The notes under the pieces: generated by a model
Databases searched by the model: none
Seen by the model: the letters and a program-made list of their open reading frames with translations, nothing else
Told to the model about the DNA's origin: nothing
Translations under genes and position numbers: made by a program
Shown: in pieces, positions 17,394 through 28,869 of the stretch
How the letters are laid out: each line of letters opens with the position of its first letter
How positions within the stretch are numbered: position 1 is the stretch's first letter
NCBI RefSeq assembly: GCF_016056375.1
Contig: NZ_JAEDAE010000008.1
Location: forward strand, 62,001-126,000
Source of the DNA: Hymenobacter negativus
GTDB taxonomy: Bacteria; Bacteroidota; Bacteroidia; Cytophagales; Hymenobacteraceae
Length of the DNA: 64,000 nt
Direction: 5' to 3'

Positions 17394-18614
17394 ATGCTCT
17401 CCCCCGCTGAAGCCACCGCCCGCGTCCTCGCCACGGCCCGCCCCCTGCCGCCCGAAACCGTGGCCCTGCCCCACGCCGCCGGCCGCGTCCTGGCCGGGAC
17501 GCTCACGGCCGACCGCGACTTTCCGCCCTTCAACCGCGTGGCAATGGATGGCATTGCGGTGACCTTCGCTGTCTGGGCGGGCGGCCAGACAGAATTCGAT
17601 ATTGCCCATACTCAGTACGCGGGCGAGCCGGCCCGCCCGCTGCCCAGCCCGCAGCACGCCGTAGAGGTAATGACCGGCGCAGTGCTGCCGGCCGGGGCCG
17701 ATGTGGTCATTCGCTACGAGGACCTGCTGCTGCATGACAACCGAGCCCGCATCCAGATTTCGCCGCCCGATGCGCCCGGCGTCAACATCCACCACCAGGC
17801 CGCCGACCGCCGCGCCGGCGATGTCCTACTACGGCCCGGCACCCGCCTCGGCCCCGCCGAGCTGGCCGTGGCTGCCACCGTGGGCGCGGCCGAAATGGCC
17901 GTGCTGCGCAACGCCCGCGTGGCCGTGGTGAGTACCGGCGATGAGCTGGTGGGCATCTCGGCCACGCCGCTAGCCCACCAGATTCGGCGCTCGAATGTGT
18001 ATGCCCTGCAAGCCTTGCTTACGCAATCCGGGGCCGATGTTTCGCTGTTTCACCTTTCCGATAATGTGGAGGAGCTGCGCGTGGGCCTCACCAACATCCT
18101 GGCCGCCGGCTTCGATGCCGTGGTGCTGAGCGGGGCCGTGAGCAAGGGCCGCGCCGACCACCTGCCGGGCCTGCTGCGCGAATTGCACGTGGCGGAAATC
18201 TTCCACGAAGTGCAGCAGCGGCCCGGCAAGCCGCTCTGGTTTGGGGCGCGAGCCGGCGGGCCGGTGGTGTTCGGTTTGCCCGGCAACCCGGTTTCTACCT
18301 TCATCACGGCCTGCCGCTACGTGCGGCCCTGGCTACGCGCCGTGCAGCAACCCGAGGGCGCAGCTGAAACGGCCTCTATTGAAGCCCCCCAGCCAGCCGT
18401 GCTTACCGTCGACATCAGCTTCAAGCCCCCACTGACGCACTTCGTGCCCGTGCGCCTGACCGTGGACGCGGAGGGCCGCCGCCTGGCCACCCCGCTCCGC
18501 GTGGGCGGCTCCGGCGATATACTGGGGCTGGTGGAGGCTACCGCGTTTTTGGAGCTGCCGCCCGAGCCGGCCCTGTTTGCGGCAGGCAGCGCGTGGCCGG
18601 CGTGGGAGCTGTAG
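17394..18614 (+). CDS. moeA: Molybdopterin molybdenumtransferase MoeA
   Basis: 406 residues. MoeA ligates molybdate to adenylated molybdopterin. Seen are the N-terminal F-N-R-V-A-M-D-G-I-A motif, G-A-V-L-P-A-G-A-D-V-V-I-R-Y-E-D, V-V-S-T-G-D-E-L-V and S-G-A-V-S-K-G-R-A-D-H, plus F-G-L-P-G-N-P-V-S-T. The last is the pterin-binding/adenylate site common to MoeA and MogA. Length is typical. No mog, moaB or moeB gene is in the window. It is convergent with nudK, with a hairpin in the gap. Confidence 0.95.
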   Translation: MLSPAEATARVLATARPLPPETVALPHAAGRVLAGTLTADRDFPPFNRVAMDGIAVTFAVWAGGQTEFDIAHTQYAGEPARPLPSPQHAVEVMTGAVLPAGADVVIRYEDLLLHDNRARIQISPPDAPGVNIHHQAADRRAGDVLLRPGTRLGPAELAVAATVGAAEMAVLRNARVAVVSTGDELVGISATPLAHQIRRSNVYALQALLTQSGADVSLFHLSDNVEELRVGLTNILAAGFDAVVLSGAVSKGRADHLPGLLRELHVAEIFHEVQQRPGKPLWFGARAGGPVVFGLPGNPVSTFITACRYVRPWLRAVQQPEGAAETASIEAPQPAVLTVDISFKPPLTHFVPVRLTVDAEGRRLATPLRVGGSGDILGLVEATAFLELPPEPALFAAGSAWPAWEL

Positions 18615-18619
18615 TAAGT

Positions 18620-18662
18620 GGGTTTTGGTTGGCGCACATCGGCGGCGCGCCAGCCAAAACCC
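18620..18662. terminator. Hairpin between convergent moeA and nudK
   Basis: GGGTTTTGGTTGGCGC pairs with GCGCCAGCCAAAACCC with a single G-T wobble, just after the moeA stop. No long T-run follows, so bidirectional termination is likely but not certain. Confidence 0.6.
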
Positions 18663-18690
18663 AAGCCGGCCCTTACCCGGGCGCGATGCC

Positions 18691-19266
18691 CTAAGCTGTG
18701 AGTTGCCGCAGCCGCAGGTGTTGCAGCAGCATGATGGTTTTGCCGTCCTGGATTTCGCCGGTTTTCACCATCGCCAGGGCGGTTTGCAAGGGCATTTCGA
18801 GCACCTCGATTTCCTCTTCCTCAATGCCGCCGCCAGCGTGCTGCTCGGTGGCCGCCGAGTACTCGGCCAGGTAGAAATACAGGCGCTCCGTGACTGAGCC
18901 GGGGCTCATGTAGGCCTCCATCACCTTCTCAACGTGCGTGAGGCGGTGGCCGGTTTCTTCCTCCGTTTCGCGGATGATGGCCGCGTCCGGGTGCTCGTCG
19001 TCGAGCAGGCCGGCGCAGGCTTCGATGAGCAGGCCCGTGGGGTTGCCGTTCACGAAGGTGGGCAGGCGGAACTGTCGGGTCAGGATGACGTGGTCGGTGG
19101 CGGGGTCGTGGAGCAGGATGACGGCCCCGTTGCCCCGGTCGTAGGCCTCGCGGGATTGGGTTTCCCAGGTGCCATTTTTGCGTTGGTAGTCGAAGGTGAT
19201 TTTGCGCAGAATAAACCAGTCGTCGGACAAGGTTTCCTGCTTGCGGAGGCGGATTCGTTCGTTCAT
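18691..19266 (-). CDS. nudK: NUDIX hydrolase, NudK-like (GDP-mannose pyrophosphatase group)
   Basis: 191 residues from the ATG at 19266 (M-N-E-R-I-R-L-R-K). The Nudix box is around A-G-L-L-D-D-E-H-P-D-A-A-I-I-R-E-T-E-E-E-T-G; its metal-binding R-E-T-E-E-E-T-G end is intact, while the first Glu is one position off the usual GX5E spacing. R-Q-F-R-L-P-T-F-V-N-G and E-A-Y-M-S-P-G-S-V-T-E-R match NudK, which cleaves GDP-mannose and related nucleotide sugars. It is divergent from a DeoR-type regulator 72 bp away, which may control it. Confidence 0.85.
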   Translation of the reverse strand: MNERIRLRKQETLSDDWFILRKITFDYQRKNGTWETQSREAYDRGNGAVILLHDPATDHVILTRQFRLPTFVNGNPTGLLIEACAGLLDDEHPDAAIIRETEEETGHRLTHVEKVMEAYMSPGSVTERLYFYLAEYSAATEQHAGGGIEEEEIEVLEMPLQTALAMVKTGEIQDGKTIMLLQHLRLRQLTA

Positions 19267-19338
19267 AAAGCGGTCGAAAGTTCGTTTCTGTTCGTTCTTG
19301 TTTCTTTGCGATTGTTTAGAACAAGTAACACCCCGGCG

Positions 19339-20091
19339 ATGAATTTCCAGCTGCGCAAGCAACACTTATTGGCCACTTTGGAGCAGCACGGCACGGTGCT
19401 GGTGGCCGAGGCCGCCCACCAGCTGGGCACCACGCCCATCACCATTCGCCGCGATTTGGCCCTGCTGTCCGAACAGGGACTGGTGCTGCGCACCCACGGC
19501 GGGGCCGTGCGGCCGGGCATCACGAAGCATCCGGTGGCCTTCACCGCCAAAACCACGGCCCACGGCGCGCAGAAGCAAGCCATTTGCCGGCTGGCCGCTC
19601 GCCACGTGGCCGAGGGCGACACCATTTTCATCGACTGTGGCAGCACCACGTTTCCGCTGTGCGCCCACGTGCGCCACCTCAAAATCCGCGTCGTCACCAA
19701 CTCGCTGCCCGTGCTGTTCGAGCTGGCCGGCACGGCCGTGCAAGTGGTGATGGCCGGCGGCGAAGTCGATGCCAAGCGGCAGGCCACGCACGGCGCCATT
19801 ACGGTGGAGCACTTGCAGCGCTACCAGGTCGATAAGGCGTTTATGGGCGTTGATGGCATTTCACTGAAGCGCGGCCTGAGTGCCAACAGCGAAAAAGAAG
19901 CTTCGATTTATCGGGCAGTGGCCGCGTCGGCCGGCCACGTGTATCTGCTCTGCGATTCGAGCAAACTGGAGCGCGACCAGTACTTCCAGTTTGCTCCCCT
20001 GGCCGCAGTAGGCACGCTCATCACTGACCAGCAGGCCCCCGCCGAGCTCCTGGCCCGGTACCGCGAAGCCGGCCTCACGGTGCTCTCGTAG
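19339..20091 (+). CDS. DeoR/GlpR-family transcriptional regulator
   Basis: 250 residues from the ATG at 19339 (M-N-F-Q-L-R-K). The N-terminal winged helix (residues 5-58) carries the DeoR signature T-P-I-T-I-R-R-D-L-A-L-L and T-H-G-G-A-V. The C-terminal DeoRC domain has the ribose-phosphate isomerase-like I-D-C-G-S-T-T, V-V-T-N-S-L-P and F-M-G-V-D-G-I segments that bind a phosphorylated sugar. Members repress sugar or nucleoside genes. Because nudK is divergent and close, it and the regulator itself are plausible targets; no operator was identified. Confidence 0.88.
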   Translation: MNFQLRKQHLLATLEQHGTVLVAEAAHQLGTTPITIRRDLALLSEQGLVLRTHGGAVRPGITKHPVAFTAKTTAHGAQKQAICRLAARHVAEGDTIFIDCGSTTFPLCAHVRHLKIRVVTNSLPVLFELAGTAVQVVMAGGEVDAKRQATHGAITVEHLQRYQVDKAFMGVDGISLKRGLSANSEKEASIYRAVAASAGHVYLLCDSSKLERDQYFQFAPLAAVGTLITDQQAPAELLARYREAGLTVLS

Positions 20092-20143
20092 CGCACGCCG
20101 GCGCTTGCGCTCCAACACGCGTTCCGTTGTATCTTCGCCCTAC

Positions 20144-20255
20144 GCTGCTATCCAGAAAGACTGAGGGACCGGGCCCAATGACGTCTTGGCAACCTACCGC
20201 GAGTAGGTGCCAACTCCCGTTTCACCGCGTTTTTTTGGTGAAAGAAGATGACAGC
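20144..20255 (+). promoter_or_regulatory. SAM-I (S-box) riboswitch upstream of metH
   Basis: The element opens GCTATCCAGAAAGACTGAGG, has GGACCGGGCCCAATGACGTC, then TTGGCAACC, AGGTGCCAACTCCCG and closes GAAAGAAGATGACAGC, the conserved core of SAM-I riboswitches in order. GCTGC/GATGACAGC form the closing P1 stem with one weak pair. The metH start is 71 nt downstream. Binding of S-adenosylmethionine should lower metH, and perhaps metF, expression. Confidence 0.93.
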
Positions 20256-20326
20256 CGGAACTGTGCTTCGCCGCACGGGTTTCTTTCTGGATACGCGCTT
20301 ATGTAGCTATTCGACCCAGAAAAGAA

Positions 20327-24021
<3,695 letters not shown>

Positions 24022-24025
<4 letters not shown>

Positions 24026-24118
24026 GAACGCGCCACGGCGCGTTCGGACGCGTGGTTCGCTGTCCACACCGCCCACCCAAAATTGTTCAAGCCCCGAACG
24101 CGCCGTGCCGCGTTCCTA
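24022..24118. repeat. Inverted GTAG-hairpin pair (REPIN-like), metH-metF gap
   Basis: The left arm is GTAG plus the palindrome GAACGCGCCACGGCGCGTTC; the right arm near 24094-24118 is its inverse with one change. The same element lies at 31223-31310. The TAG is the metH stop codon. Confidence 0.9.
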
Positions 24119-24127
24119 TCCAGACCA

Positions 24128-25084
24128 ATGAAAGTTACCGACCACCTCGCCCAGGCCAACGGCAAAACCCTCTTCTCCTTCGAGGTGCTGCCACCCAAAA
24201 AGGGCGAAAACATCCACACGCTCTTTTCGAATATTGAGCCGCTGATGGAGTTCAAGCCGCCGTTTATCGACGTGACGTATCACCGCGAGGAGTACGTGTA
24301 CCGCCACCACCCCAACGGCCTGCTGGAGAAGAAAACCGTGCGCCGCCGGCCCGGTACGGTGGGTATCTGCGCGGCCATCAAAAACCGTTTCGACGTGGAC
24401 ACGGTGCCCCACCTCATCTGCGGCGGCTTCACGAAGGAGGAAACCGAAAACGCGCTGATTGACCTGCACTTTCTGGGCATCGACTCCATCTTGGCCCTGC
24501 GCGGCGACCCCATTAAATCGGAAGGCCACTTCAAGCCCGAGCCCGACGGGCACGCTTACGCCTGCGACCTCATCGGGCAGGTGGCCAACCTGAACAAGGG
24601 CGAGTATCTGGATGAGGAACAAGACGATACCTGGGCCACTAATTTTTGCATCGGCACGGCCGGCTACCCCGAAAAACACTTTGAAGCGCCCAACTACGCT
24701 TCTGACATTAAGTTTTTGAAGCACAAGGTGGACCGTGGGGCCGACTACATCGTGACGCAGATGTTCTTCGACAACGAGGAGTTTTTCAAATTTGAGCAGA
24801 AGTGCCGCGAGGCGGGCATCACCGTGCCCATCATCCCCGGCCTGAAACCGCTGACCACCAAAAGCCAGCTCACGATGCTGCCGCGGGCCTTTTTCCTCAA
24901 CCTGCCCGAGCCGCTGGTGGAAGCCATCAGCCAGTGCCGCGACAACGAGGCCGCCCGCACCATTGGCATCGAGTGGTGCCTCAACCAGAGCCGCGAGCTG
25001 ATGGCCCACGGCGTGCCCTGCCTGCACTACTACTCAATGGGCAAGTCGGAAAGCATCCGGCGCGTGGCCGCCGAGCTGTTTTAG
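24128..25084 (+). CDS. metF: Methylenetetrahydrofolate reductase MetF
   Basis: 318 residues from the ATG at 24128 (M-K-V-T-D-H-L). Flavoprotein reducing 5,10-methylene-THF to the 5-methyl-THF used by MetH. The family motifs F-S-F-E-V-L-P-P-K-K-G (with the catalytic Glu), I-D-V-T-Y-H, I-L-A-L-R-G-D-P and Y-I-V-T-Q-M-F-F-D are all present. Length is typical of bacterial MetF. It follows metH after 102 bp filled by a REPIN, so the two may share the SAM riboswitch or have separate promoters. Confidence 0.95.
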   Translation: MKVTDHLAQANGKTLFSFEVLPPKKGENIHTLFSNIEPLMEFKPPFIDVTYHREEYVYRHHPNGLLEKKTVRRRPGTVGICAAIKNRFDVDTVPHLICGGFTKEETENALIDLHFLGIDSILALRGDPIKSEGHFKPEPDGHAYACDLIGQVANLNKGEYLDEEQDDTWATNFCIGTAGYPEKHFEAPNYASDIKFLKHKVDRGADYIVTQMFFDNEEFFKFEQKCREAGITVPIIPGLKPLTTKSQLTMLPRAFFLNLPEPLVEAISQCRDNEAARTIGIEWCLNQSRELMAHGVPCLHYYSMGKSESIRRVAAELF

Positions 25085-25110
25085 GACGCCTTAAAAAGCG
25101 GTTGGAATAG

Positions 25111-25162
25111 ATAAAAAAGCCCGTCATGCTTCGACTGCGCTCAGCATGACGGGCTTTTTTAT
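25111..25162. terminator. Terminator built from a dispersed repeat, after metF
   Basis: ATAAAAAAGCCCGTCATGCT pairs perfectly with AGCATGACGGGCTTTTTTAT. The stem core CGTCATGCTTCGACTGCGCT is the same motif as the long inverted repeats at 9765 and 17275. The flanking A and T runs make it a strong bidirectional intrinsic terminator. Confidence 0.85.
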
Positions 25163-25263
25163 CACAGCTTTTCATTCGAGCTAACTTTTCGGCCGGCGCG
25201 GCAGTACAGGGCACAGACGGCCGTAGGGGTCGTTATTTGCATTCTATTTACCGTATTCGTGCT

Positions 25264-25824
25264 ATGAAAGGCAATCTGCGCAATCAACCGTTTACCCTGA
25301 AAATTGGCGGCGCATTAGCGGCCGCGCTGCTGCTCACCAACTGCGACTCGACGCCGAACGAGCGCCGGGAAGTGGCCCGCTCAGCTGGCCGCGAGCTTGA
25401 CAGCGCCGCCCGCACCGCCGCGCACAAGCTGTCGCGCATCGGCAAGGCCACGGCCACATACAACGAGGCCAACCGCGCCCGCCGCGCCCGGCCCCTCGAC
25501 CCACGCCAGCAGCTGGCCATGGAGGCCAAGCTGCTGGGCCCCTACAACGGCCAGATTAACGCCCTCACGCCTCAGGACCTGCCCGCCGCCTATGGCCAGC
25601 TGGTGCGCGAAACCCGCACCCAGCGCGCCACCTGGACCGACCGCGACTGGGACTATGCCCGCGCCGTGTACCAGCGCCTGAACGACCAGCTGAAGCAAGT
25701 CCGCATGGACATGCCGGCCCGCGACGAAGTGCGCGTGCGCGCACGCCAGGCCGAGTTTGTGAGTCTGCAGGCCGGCCACGCCGTGGATGGCATCGACGCC
25801 GCCACCCGCAAGCAGCCAAAATAG
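25264..25824 (+). CDS. Putative lipoprotein of unknown function
   Basis: 186 residues from the ATG at 25264 (M-K-G-N-L-R-N-Q). A signal peptide ends in the lipobox-like L-L-L-T-N-C, so the mature protein should start at Cys27 as a lipoprotein. The rest is strongly basic and Arg/Ala-rich, predicted helical (R-E-V-A-R-S-A-G-R-E-L, A-Y-G-Q-L-V-R-E-T-R-T-Q), with no recognised domain. It stands alone between the metF terminator and a zinc-ribbon gene. Confidence 0.65.
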   Translation: MKGNLRNQPFTLKIGGALAAALLLTNCDSTPNERREVARSAGRELDSAARTAAHKLSRIGKATATYNEANRARRARPLDPRQQLAMEAKLLGPYNGQINALTPQDLPAAYGQLVRETRTQRATWTDRDWDYARAVYQRLNDQLKQVRMDMPARDEVRVRARQAEFVSLQAGHAVDGIDAATRKQPK

Positions 25825-25856
25825 AATTATTAATTTTTAATTCATAATTCCTTCCC

Positions 25857-26297
25857 GTGTCCCGCCCCGATTCCGTCGTTTTTCTCGAATCGTTTTACGA
25901 GCCGATGGCGGCCAACCTGGCCCGCACGCGGCTGGAGGCAGCGGGTATTCCGTGCTTTCTGAGCAACGAGAATCTGGTGGGGCTGCTGCCGCTGTATAGC
26001 CCCATTACGGGCGGCGTGCGGCTGCACGTGCGGCAGGCCGACGCGGAGGCTGCGCTCGAAATTCTGCACGCCGAGCCCGAGCCCCGCGCCACCGGCCCGG
26101 ACGTCGCTTCTTTCGAAGCCGACGCGCCCGACCCCGTGACGCCCCGCTGCCCACGCTGCGGGTCGTCGGATGTGGCTTGGGGGCCGGCCACGCGCAATAC
26201 CTACGGGTTCTGGTCGGGGCTGCTATCGGTGCTGCTGCGGTTTCCGGTGCGTGGCAACCGGTTTCATTGCTTCCACTGCGGCAATGAGTTTGCTTAG
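25857..26297 (+). CDS. DUF2007-like protein with C-terminal zinc ribbon
   Basis: 146 residues from a GTG start at 25857 (M-S-R-P-D-S-V-V-F-L). Residues 5-70 (F-L-E-S-F-Y-E-P-M-A-A-N-L-A-R-T-R-L, G-G-V-R-L-H-V) resemble the DUF2007 signal-transducer-like fold, common in Bacteroidota. The C-terminus has C-P-R-C-G near 100 and C-F-H-C-G near 139, a four-cysteine zinc ribbon around a hydrophobic hairpin. No partner is known. The start is supported by the fold beginning at once; no upstream ATG fits. Confidence 0.7.
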   Translation: MSRPDSVVFLESFYEPMAANLARTRLEAAGIPCFLSNENLVGLLPLYSPITGGVRLHVRQADAEAALEILHAEPEPRATGPDVASFEADAPDPVTPRCPRCGSSDVAWGPATRNTYGFWSGLLSVLLRFPVRGNRFHCFHCGNEFA

Positions 26298-26365
26298 GTA
26301 GCCGGCAGCAGGTTATCGAAGCTGAAAGCCAATACCAAAAGCGTCGGAATTGCCGTTATTGCAGC

Positions 26366-27556
26366 ATGGCTGGCGAACACAACCGGCGGCTTGGGCTGCC
26401 ATTACTTATTGGATTGGCGTTGCCGGGGGTGCCTGCGCTGGCGCAAGCGCCCCTGCCTTCCGGTGACGGCATCAGAGGCGACTACTACGAAGGGACGAAT
26501 TTTGAAAAGTATGTCCTGACTCGTCGCGATGCGACCATCAATTTCAACTGGGGCCACCAGCCGCCCGCATCGGGGATGCCAGCCGAGGAGTTTTCGGTGC
26601 GCTGGACGGGCTGGCTGGTGCCACCGGCCAGCGGCAAATACGTTTTTCATGTTACCGTAGACGACGGGGTTCGGCTGTGGCTGAACGACCGGCAGCTGCT
26701 GAACGAATGGCGCGGACAGCCCCTAAGCGACTACACCGCCACGGCGGAGTTGCGGGCCGGCGAGCCGTACCACCTGCGGGTTGACTACTGCCAATACGGC
26801 CTGGATACCCGCATTTTTATTACTTGGGAGCGGCCCGACGTACCCCAGAAACCGCCGACTGCATCGTGGCGCAACTTCTGGGGCAAAATGGCCGAAACGC
26901 CAAAGTTGGCGCCAATTCCGACCAGTTACCTGTTCAGCCGCAACCCGCCACCGGCCGCCACCGGTACGGCGCCCCCCAAGCCAATAGTTCGGCCACCGAA
27001 ACCAAGGCCGGCCCGCGTCATTTCTACGCCGCCAACTTTGGTACCTGTCCGCCCGGCCGCGGTGGTGCCTAAGCCGGTTCGCAGCCCCGCTCCCTTGCCC
27101 AAACCGGCCGCTTCCGTTGGAAGCAGCGGGGCAATAGCAGTTTCACCACCGGCTGCGGCCCCAACACTGCTTCTGGCCGATTCTGGCAGCGCGGCTTCGC
27201 TGACCGACCTAGCTGTTGGAGGCACAGTGACGTTGCCGGAACTGTATTTCGACCAGGGCAAGGCCGCGTTGTTGCCGCCTGTGCGCACGGCGCTGGATGC
27301 GCTGGCCGGCACCCTGCGCACTCGGCCGGAGCTGCACTTTGAGGTGCAGGGCCACACCGACAACGTGGGCAACGCCGAGCTCAACCGCCAGCTCTCGCAG
27401 CAGCGGGCCGAGACCGTGTGCCTCTACCTCACGGCCCACGGCGTGGGCACGGCCCAGCTGCGGCCGGTGGGTTACGGCGGCACCCAGCCCGTAGCCGACA
27501 ACGCCGACCCTGCCCAGCGCCCCCGCAACCGCCGCGTGGTGCTGCGCCGGCTGTGA
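26366..27556 (+). CDS. Outer membrane protein with PA14 and OmpA-like domains
   Basis: 396 residues. A signal peptide (ending A-L-A-Q) precedes a PA14 module at about 30-150 (G-D-Y-Y-E-G-T-N-F, F-S-V-R-W-T-G-W-L, V-D-D-G-V-R-L-W-L-N-D), a glycan- or ligand-binding beta sandwich. A Pro/Ala-rich linker spans about 165-290. An OmpA/MotB domain follows at 290-396 (G-H-T-D-N-V-G-N-A-E-L-N, ending R-N-R-R-V-V-L), which binds peptidoglycan. The protein could anchor a surface binding domain to the cell wall. Confidence 0.8.
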   Translation: MAGEHNRRLGLPLLIGLALPGVPALAQAPLPSGDGIRGDYYEGTNFEKYVLTRRDATINFNWGHQPPASGMPAEEFSVRWTGWLVPPASGKYVFHVTVDDGVRLWLNDRQLLNEWRGQPLSDYTATAELRAGEPYHLRVDYCQYGLDTRIFITWERPDVPQKPPTASWRNFWGKMAETPKLAPIPTSYLFSRNPPPAATGTAPPKPIVRPPKPRPARVISTPPTLVPVRPAAVVPKPVRSPAPLPKPAASVGSSGAIAVSPPAAAPTLLLADSGSAASLTDLAVGGTVTLPELYFDQGKAALLPPVRTALDALAGTLRTRPELHFEVQGHTDNVGNAELNRQLSQQRAETVCLYLTAHGVGTAQLRPVGYGGTQPVADNADPAQRPRNRRVVLRRL

Positions 27557-27650
27557 GCCACTGATAGGGTAGCACGGGCAAATAGGCGGGCCAGTGGCAG
27601 CCATTGGCGGGTTTTTCGCGTAAGCCAGGGCATCACGTTTTCCTACCAAC

Positions 27651-28601
27651 ATGCCTCCGAAGAAAACCCCAGCCGCTCCCGCCGCCAAAAAGCCCGCCGC
27701 CCCGGCTAAAAAAGCTGCCCCTACCAAAACCGAGCGCCGCCCCACTGCCAAGGACATGAAGGCCGCCGCCCAAAAGCTGCCCTACCCAGCCAAGCAGGCC
27801 GACATGAAGCTCCAGCCCGACTCCGACCTGGCCAACTACAAGGCCGCCGGCAAGCTGAAGGACAAAGTCGCCATCATCACCGGGGCCGACTCCGGTATTG
27901 GCCGGGCCGTGGCCATTGCCTTCGCCAAGGAGGGCGCGCACGTAGCTGTCGTCTTCAATGAAAACGTAGAGGATGCGGAGAAAACCAGGCAAATGGTGGA
28001 AAAGGAGAAGCGCAAGTGCCTATTGCTCCAGCTCGACGTGCGCGACCACGAGCAGTGCAAGCAGGCCGTGCGCCGCACCCTGGCCGAACTGGGCGGCCTG
28101 AACGTTCTGGTGAACAACGCCGCTTTCCAGATGAGCCAGGAGAAATTCGAGGACATCCCAGAGGAACAAATTCGCCGCACCTTCGACACCAACATTCTGG
28201 GCTACATCTGGATGGCGCAGGCCGTGATTCCGCACCTCCAGAAGGACGACTGCATCATCAACACGGGCAGCATCGTGGGCATCACCGGCATCCCCATTCT
28301 GGTGGATTATGCCTGCTCGAAGGCCGGCATTCACGCCCTCACCAAGTCGCTGGCGCTGTACCTGGGCGAAAAGGGCATTCGGGTGAACTGCGTGGTGCCC
28401 GGCCCGGTTTGGACGCCCAATATCCCCGGCACCATGCCCCGCGAGGAAATCGCCAAGTTTGGCCACGAAGTCGCCCTCAAGCGCCCCGGCCAGCCCGAGG
28501 AGCTGGCCCCAGCCTACGTGCTGCTGGCCTCCCAGGACGGCTCGTTTATGACTGGCAGCCTCGTGCATATCACTGGCGGCAAGCTCAGCAGCGACGAATA
28601 A
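27651..28601 (+). CDS. SDR oxidoreductase with Lys/Ala/Pro-rich N-terminal tail
   Basis: 316 residues. The first 25-30 residues (P-A-A-K-K-P-A-A-P-A-K-K-A-A-P-T-K) are histone-H1-like. The SDR core, close to the YhdF/YhxC/GSP39 group of glucose/ribitol dehydrogenase-like proteins, has T-G-A-D-S-G-I-G-R-A near residues 75-85, N-N-A-A near 152, N-T-G-S-I-V near 203 and the catalytic Y-A-C-S-K near 220-224. It should use NAD(P)H; substrate unknown. Related enzymes are stress-induced in other bacteria. The tail may bind nucleic acid or anionic surfaces, which is inference. Confidence 0.85.
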   Translation: MPPKKTPAAPAAKKPAAPAKKAAPTKTERRPTAKDMKAAAQKLPYPAKQADMKLQPDSDLANYKAAGKLKDKVAIITGADSGIGRAVAIAFAKEGAHVAVVFNENVEDAEKTRQMVEKEKRKCLLLQLDVRDHEQCKQAVRRTLAELGGLNVLVNNAAFQMSQEKFEDIPEEQIRRTFDTNILGYIWMAQAVIPHLQKDDCIINTGSIVGITGIPILVDYACSKAGIHALTKSLALYLGEKGIRVNCVVPGPVWTPNIPGTMPREEIAKFGHEVALKRPGQPEELAPAYVLLASQDGSFMTGSLVHITGGKLSSDE

Positions 28602-28605
28602 CGCC

Positions 28606-28706
28606 TGTCATCCTGAGCGCAGCGAAGGACCTTCTCACGTCCGCGCAGCTTGCACGAACTCAACTATGCGAACGTGACAAGGTCCTTTGCTGCGCTCAGG
28701 ATGACA
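28606..28706. repeat. Inverted repeat, TGTCATCCTGAGCGCAGCGAAGGACC family
   Basis: Arms of about 34 nt (TGTCATCCTGAGCGCAGCGA...) pair with one or two mismatches around a loop. It is the second copy of the element at 8046-8147. It starts 5 bp after the SDR stop codon. Confidence 0.85.
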
Positions 28707-28869
28707 GACGTGTTTCAGGACCTATACCTGTTTAGCAACATTTTCGCGCTGCGGATAATCAACCAGCGAAGCCGCCGGTTACCTTGGCACTTGTCGCCCG
28801 CTTTCAGCGCGTTAGGCGCAGCAGCGACGGCATTTTTTGTCTTCTTCCACTTCAATTCCCACCTTGAAC

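Noticed and set aside
28780..28825. Sigma-54-like TTGGCAC site upstream of the OFA transporter
   Set aside because: The GG-N10-GC spacing fails; the second element reads CC.
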